The position numbers were made by a program, and so were the translations under genes. Source: Clostridium sp. CAG:921 (GTDB lineage: Bacteria; Bacillota; Clostridia; TANB77; CAG-465). Taken from it: DNA of 9,171 bases. The DNA lies in contig HF991982.1 in NCBI GenBank assembly GCA_000433135.1, forward strand, positions 6,481-15,651, read 5' to 3'. The notes under the pieces are model-generated. The model had not been told where the DNA came from. It searched no databases and was given only the letters and a program-made list of their open reading frames with translations. Of the stretch, positions 6,508 to 9,171 are shown piece by piece (the stretch's first letter is position 1; every line of letters starts with the position of its first letter).

Positions 6508-6979
6508 CGCCGTATTTTAAATTTGCGATAGTTACACCATATCCTCCTTCATAATATTCAGCAATATGATAACTTTCTACATATGGACTATTACTTAAGT
6601 ATTTAGAAACTGCATTTCTTAGTATTCCACCATGTCTACCATGGATTATTCTAACTCTTTTTTCTTTATTGCATATACTTTTAGATATGAATCTATCTAA
6701 ATTTTCCATAGCAACTTCAACGGTTTGGTGGCGTAACATTATTTCATTTGATGTAAATTCATTACAAAGTGAAACTTTTATAGATACTTTAGGCTGTACT
6801 TGAAAATTAGAATAGTATTTGTTATCTAATATTTCAATATCGTCTTCATTTACTGTAATATTTATTCCAGATAAAGTTTTTATCTTGTAGTTAATACTTT
6901 TCGATGATTTTGTTATTTTTATTATTTTTCCTTGTAAATTAGTACTTTTTATATGTACTAAATCATTAATATTATACAT
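6500..6979 (-). CDS. Stand-alone Smr-domain protein resembling the MutS2 C-terminus
   Basis: A 159-residue protein. Residues 1-52 resemble the small beta-rich KOW/SH3-like segment (pattern: NDLVHIK, QGKI, two strands, DDIEIL) that precedes the Smr domain in bacterial MutS2. Residues 78-155 are an Smr domain: TVEVAMENLDRFI helix, IIHG at 111-114, ILRNAVSKYL helix, and GGYGVTIANL at 145-154. Smr domains bind branched nucleic acids or ribosomes and in some proteins nick them. The two signature motifs are altered: LDLR(G) reads IMLRH (80-84) and HGKG reads HGRH (113-116), so nuclease activity is doubtful. The MutS core and ATPase are absent, and the upstream DNA does not encode them. ATG 6979 is chosen: AGAGGTG (6997-6991) lies upstream, whereas the in-frame TTG at 7003 overlaps the -10 box. 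Function unknown; nucleic-acid or ribosome binding is inferred from the fold. Confidence 0.82.
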   Translation of the reverse strand: MYNINDLVHIKSTNLQGKIIKITKSSKSINYKIKTLSGINITVNEDDIEILDNKYYSNFQVQPKVSIKVSLCNEFTSNEIMLRHQTVEVAMENLDRFISKSICNKEKRVRIIHGRHGGILRNAVSKYLSNSPYVESYHIAEYYEGGYGVTIANLKYGEK

Positions 6980-7002
6980 AAAAGATTTTACACCTCTAAA
7001 CA

Positions 7003-7031
7003 ATTATATCATAAATTGATATAAAAAACAA
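7003..7031 (-). promoter_or_regulatory. Probable promoter of the Smr gene
   Basis: On the minus strand a perfect TATAAT (complement of 7003-7008) lies 17 bases from TTGTTT (complement of 7026-7031), a weak -35. The start would be near 6996, giving an unusually short leader in which the ribosome binding site AGAGGTG sits at the very 5' end. A start a few bases further upstream, or another promoter, cannot be excluded. Confidence 0.55.
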
Positions 7032-7034
7032 ACA

Positions 7035-7065
7035 ATTCTATTTTAAACCTATATTCTATTTTAAA
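7035..7065. repeat. 13-bp direct repeat in the Smr-lepA divergent region
   Basis: ATTCTATTTTAAA occurs at 7035-7047 and again at 7053-7065, a period of 18 bases, just upstream of the Smr -35 box. It could be a pair of regulator half-sites; the repeat is AT-rich and unassigned. Confidence 0.5.
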
Positions 7066-7078
7066 GTCTGTTATTAAA

Positions 7079-7098
7079 TAATATACTGTAATATACTG
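7079..7098. repeat. Adjacent 10-bp tandem repeat in the Smr-lepA divergent region
   Basis: TAATATACTG is repeated head to tail (7079-7088, 7089-7098) with a period of about one helical turn. Each copy contains TATACT, a possible plus-strand -10 box, but neither has a good -35. The remaining spacer up to the lepA promoter holds one 17-codon reading frame (7119-7172) and nothing else I can support. Confidence 0.5.
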
Positions 7099-7207
7099 CG
7101 AAAGCTATATAGGAAGTAATGAGCATTAAGTGTTTAAGTTGCCACTATAAAAATATAAATGTATGTACGTAAGCTTTACAAAATTATTAAAATAATAATC
7201 TAAAAAA

Positions 7208-7236
7208 TTGATTTTATTAAGAAAAATTGATATAAT
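7208..7236 (+). promoter_or_regulatory. Sigma-A promoter of lepA
   Basis: TTGATT (7208-7213) and a perfect TATAAT (7231-7236) are spaced by exactly 17 bases, placing the transcript start near 7243 and giving a leader of about 22 bases with GGAGGAG at 7252-7258. Confidence 0.8.
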
Positions 7237-7264
7237 TACGTATATGAATTTGGAGGAGTTAGTT

Positions 7265-9070
7265 ATGTATAAACAAGAAAATATACGTAATTTTAGTATT
7301 ATAGCACATATTGATCATGGAAAGTCTACGTTAGCTGATAGATTAATTCAACTTACTGGAAGTTTTGATGAACGAAAAATGCAAAATCAGCTGTTAGATA
7401 ATATGGAAATTGAAAGAGAAAGAGGAATAACGATAAAATCACAATCTGTTAGAATGAAGTATATTGCAAAAGATGGAAAAGAGTATATTCTAAATTTAAT
7501 TGATACTCCAGGGCATGTAGATTTTAACTATGAAGTTTCACGTTCACTTGCAGCTTGTGAGGGAGCTGTGTTGGTTGTAGATGCTGCTCAAGGCGTTGAA
7601 GCGCAAACATTAGCAAATGTTTACTTAGCACTAGATAATAATCTTGAAATATTACCAGTTATAAACAAAATTGATTTGCCTAGTGCCAGACCAGATGAAA
7701 TAAAAAAAGAAATAGAAGATGTAATTGGATTAGATGCTTCTAACGCACCTTGTATATCTGCTAAGACAGGTTTGAATGTTGAAGATGTCTTAGAAGATAT
7801 AGTAAAAAATGTGCCTTCGCCAAAAGGTGATATAAACAAACCAACTTCTTGCCTTATATTTGATTCAGTTTACGATAATTATGAGGGGGCGCTTGCATTT
7901 GTTAGAGTATTTGATGGAAAATTAAAAAGTGGCGATATAATTTATACTATGTCAAATAAAAAAGAGTATGAGATAGTATCAGTTGGATATTTTAAGCCTG
8001 GAGGATATATAAAATCAGATGAGTTATGTGCAGGAGAAGTTGGATATATAGCTGCTAGTATTAAAAACTTGTCAGATATTAGGGTAGGTGATACCATTAC
8101 TTTAAAAGATAACCCAGTAAAAGAACCTTTGCATGGATATAAAGAAGTAAAGTCTATGGTATATTCTGGTATATTCCCTGCTGATGGAAGTGATTATGAA
8201 GAATTAAAAGAAGCGCTTGAAAAATTAAAATTAAATGATGCATCGCTAAATTATGAACTTGAATCTTCAAGTGCATTAGGACACGGATTTAGGTGCGGTT
8301 TTTTAGGTCTTTTGCATATGGAAATTATAGAAGAAAGACTTGAGAAAGAATATAATTTAAATTTAATTACCACAGCTCCATCTGTTATATATAAGGTGTA
8401 TAAAACAAATGGCGAAATACTTGAACTATATAATCCATCAGAATTACCTGGGCCTGCTGAAATAAATTATATGGAAGAGCCAATAGCTAAAACTGAAATA
8501 ATTACACCTAAAGAGTATGTTGGTAATATAATGGAACTTTGTACTCAAAGAAGAGGCGAGTACATAAATATGAAATATTTAGACGTAAGTAGAGTAGCAC
8601 TTGAGTATTATATTCCTTTAAATGAGATAATATATGACTTCTTTAACAGTTTAAAGTCAAGAACTAGGGGATATGCTTCTTTTGACTATGAAATATGTGA
8701 TTATAAAAAATCAAACTTGGTAAAATTAGATATCTTATTAAATGGAAATGTTGTAGATGCTCTATCTTTTATAGTAAATAGAGAAAAAGCTGAAGCACGT
8801 GGCAGAAAAATGGTTGAAAAACTAAAAGAAATAATACCAAGACAGCTTTTCGAAGTGCCAATACAAGCTGCCATCGGCGGAAAAATAATAGCTAGAGAAA
8901 CAGTAAAAGCAATGAGAAAAGATGTTCTTGCAAAGTGTTATGGTGGCGATATTACAAGAAAGAAGAAATTGCTTGAAAAGCAAAAAGAAGGAAAGAAAAA
9001 AATGAGACAGATTGGAAATATAGAGTTACCTCAAGATGCATTTATGAGTGTATTAAAGCTTGATGAATAA
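7265..9070 (+). CDS. lepA: Elongation factor 4 (LepA), translational GTPase
   Basis: LepA/EF4 is a ribosome-associated GTPase related to EF-G, acting in initiation, 30S maturation or back-translocation depending on the study. The 601-residue product is full length. The GTPase domain shows G1 AHIDHGKS (14-21), G2 RGIT with Thr56, G3 DTPGH (80-84), G4 NKID (134-137) and G5 SAK. Next come the domain II beta barrel, an EF-G-like III/V pair, and the LepA-specific C-terminal domain, which carries a lysine-rich stretch (about 560-582) and ends in [14 protein letters not shown]. Domain IV of EF-G is absent, as expected. ATG 7265 with GGAGGAG six bases upstream is the start; an in-frame TTG at 7208 is the -35 box itself. 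In many Bacillota lepA stands between spoIIP and hemW; here its upstream neighbour is the divergent Smr gene. Confidence 0.97.
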   Translation: MYKQENIRNFSIIAHIDHGKSTLADRLIQLTGSFDERKMQNQLLDNMEIERERGITIKSQSVRMKYIAKDGKEYILNLIDTPGHVDFNYEVSRSLAACEGAVLVVDAAQGVEAQTLANVYLALDNNLEILPVINKIDLPSARPDEIKKEIEDVIGLDASNAPCISAKTGLNVEDVLEDIVKNVPSPKGDINKPTSCLIFDSVYDNYEGALAFVRVFDGKLKSGDIIYTMSNKKEYEIVSVGYFKPGGYIKSDELCAGEVGYIAASIKNLSDIRVGDTITLKDNPVKEPLHGYKEVKSMVYSGIFPADGSDYEELKEALEKLKLNDASLNYELESSSALGHGFRCGFLGLLHMEIIEERLEKEYNLNLITTAPSVIYKVYKTNGEILELYNPSELPGPAEINYMEEPIAKTEIITPKEYVGNIMELCTQRRGEYINMKYLDVSRVALEYYIPLNEIIYDFFNSLKSRTRGYASFDYEICDYKKSNLVKLDILLNGNVVDALSFIVNREKAEARGRKMVEKLKEIIPRQLFEVPIQAAIGGKIIARETVKAMRKDVLAKCYGGDITRKKKLLEKQKEGKKKMRQIGNIELPQDAFMSVLKLDE

Positions 9071-9079
9071 TATACATAA

Positions 9080-9097
9080 ATATTCATAGATGAATAT
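9080..9097. repeat. Short AT-rich palindrome after lepA
   Basis: Perfect 8-base arms ATATTCAT and ATGAATAT lie around two bases, nine bases after the lepA stop. No T-run follows, so it is not a convincing terminator, and lepA may read through into the next gene. TATAAT at 9095-9100 overlaps it but has only TATACA (9071-9076) at 18 bases as a possible -35. Confidence 0.3.
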
Positions 9098-9139
9098 AAT
9101 TCTTATTAATTTATTGTAGATTTGAAAGGAGCTTAAAAA

Positions 9140-9171
9140 GTGGAAGTATATAATTTAAAAGATAAACTTGA
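9140..9171 (+). CDS. Start of an unidentified gene, cut by the window edge
   Basis: A GTG codon at 9140 is preceded by AAAGGAG (9125-9131) with eight bases of spacing, and the frame stays open to the window end. The visible residues are V/M-E-V-Y-N-L-K-D-K-L. hemW often follows lepA in Bacillota, but these residues do not show the radical-SAM start typical of HemW, so no identity is assigned. With 69 bases between it and lepA and no clear terminator, it may share the lepA transcript. Confidence 0.6.
   Translation, partial: MEVYNLKDKL

Overview
The window reads as chromosomal DNA of a low-GC, probably spore-forming Clostridia-type member of the Bacillota. The grounds are very AT-rich intergenic DNA and codon use, TTGACA/TATAAT promoters, strong GGAGG-type ribosome binding sites, hairpin-plus-T terminators, ClpB, AckA and LepA of clostridial character, and a Gly-X-Y collagen-like gene with a promoter resembling the late mother-cell (sigma-K/E) class. 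I cannot name a genus. I see no insertion sequence, phage gene, CRISPR array or rRNA.

Layout. (1) 1-330: about 165 AT-rich bases without a convincing gene, then a complete initiator tRNA-fMet unit with promoter, tRNA with encoded CCA, and terminator. (2) 361-3070: clpB, a full-length disaggregase with its own promoter and terminator. (3) 3111-3993, minus strand: a short collagen-like protein with a cysteine-rich head, repeat-rich at DNA level, convergent with clpB. (4) 3994-4133: divergent control region holding a 27-bp interrupted palindrome. (5) 4134-6389: ackA (TTG start) followed 33 bases later by a receiver-domain protein fused to what looks like a dead histidine kinase. (6) 6442-6507: bidirectional terminator. 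(7) 6500-6979, minus strand: a small protein resembling only the C-terminal KOW-like plus Smr part of MutS2. (8) 6980-7264: divergent region with two pairs of direct repeats. (9) 7265-9070: lepA, then the first codons of an unidentified gene cut off by the window edge.

How the parts relate. Most genes are separate housekeeping units: initiator tRNA, ClpB for protein disaggregation and LepA/EF4 for translation. The only convincing multi-gene transcript is ackA plus the receiver/pseudokinase gene. AckA interconverts acetyl phosphate and acetate, and acetyl phosphate can phosphorylate some receiver domains, so a functional link is possible but is inference. The best candidates for something little described are that receiver/pseudokinase, the MutS2-tail-like Smr protein with altered signature motifs, and the cysteine-headed collagen-like protein with its sporulation-type promoter.

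In four genes (clpB, the receiver gene, the Smr gene and lepA) an in-frame upstream TTG would lengthen the protein. In three of these it overlaps or touches a promoter element, so the downstream ATG with a ribosome binding site is preferred. ackA is the exception: there the TTG itself is the start.
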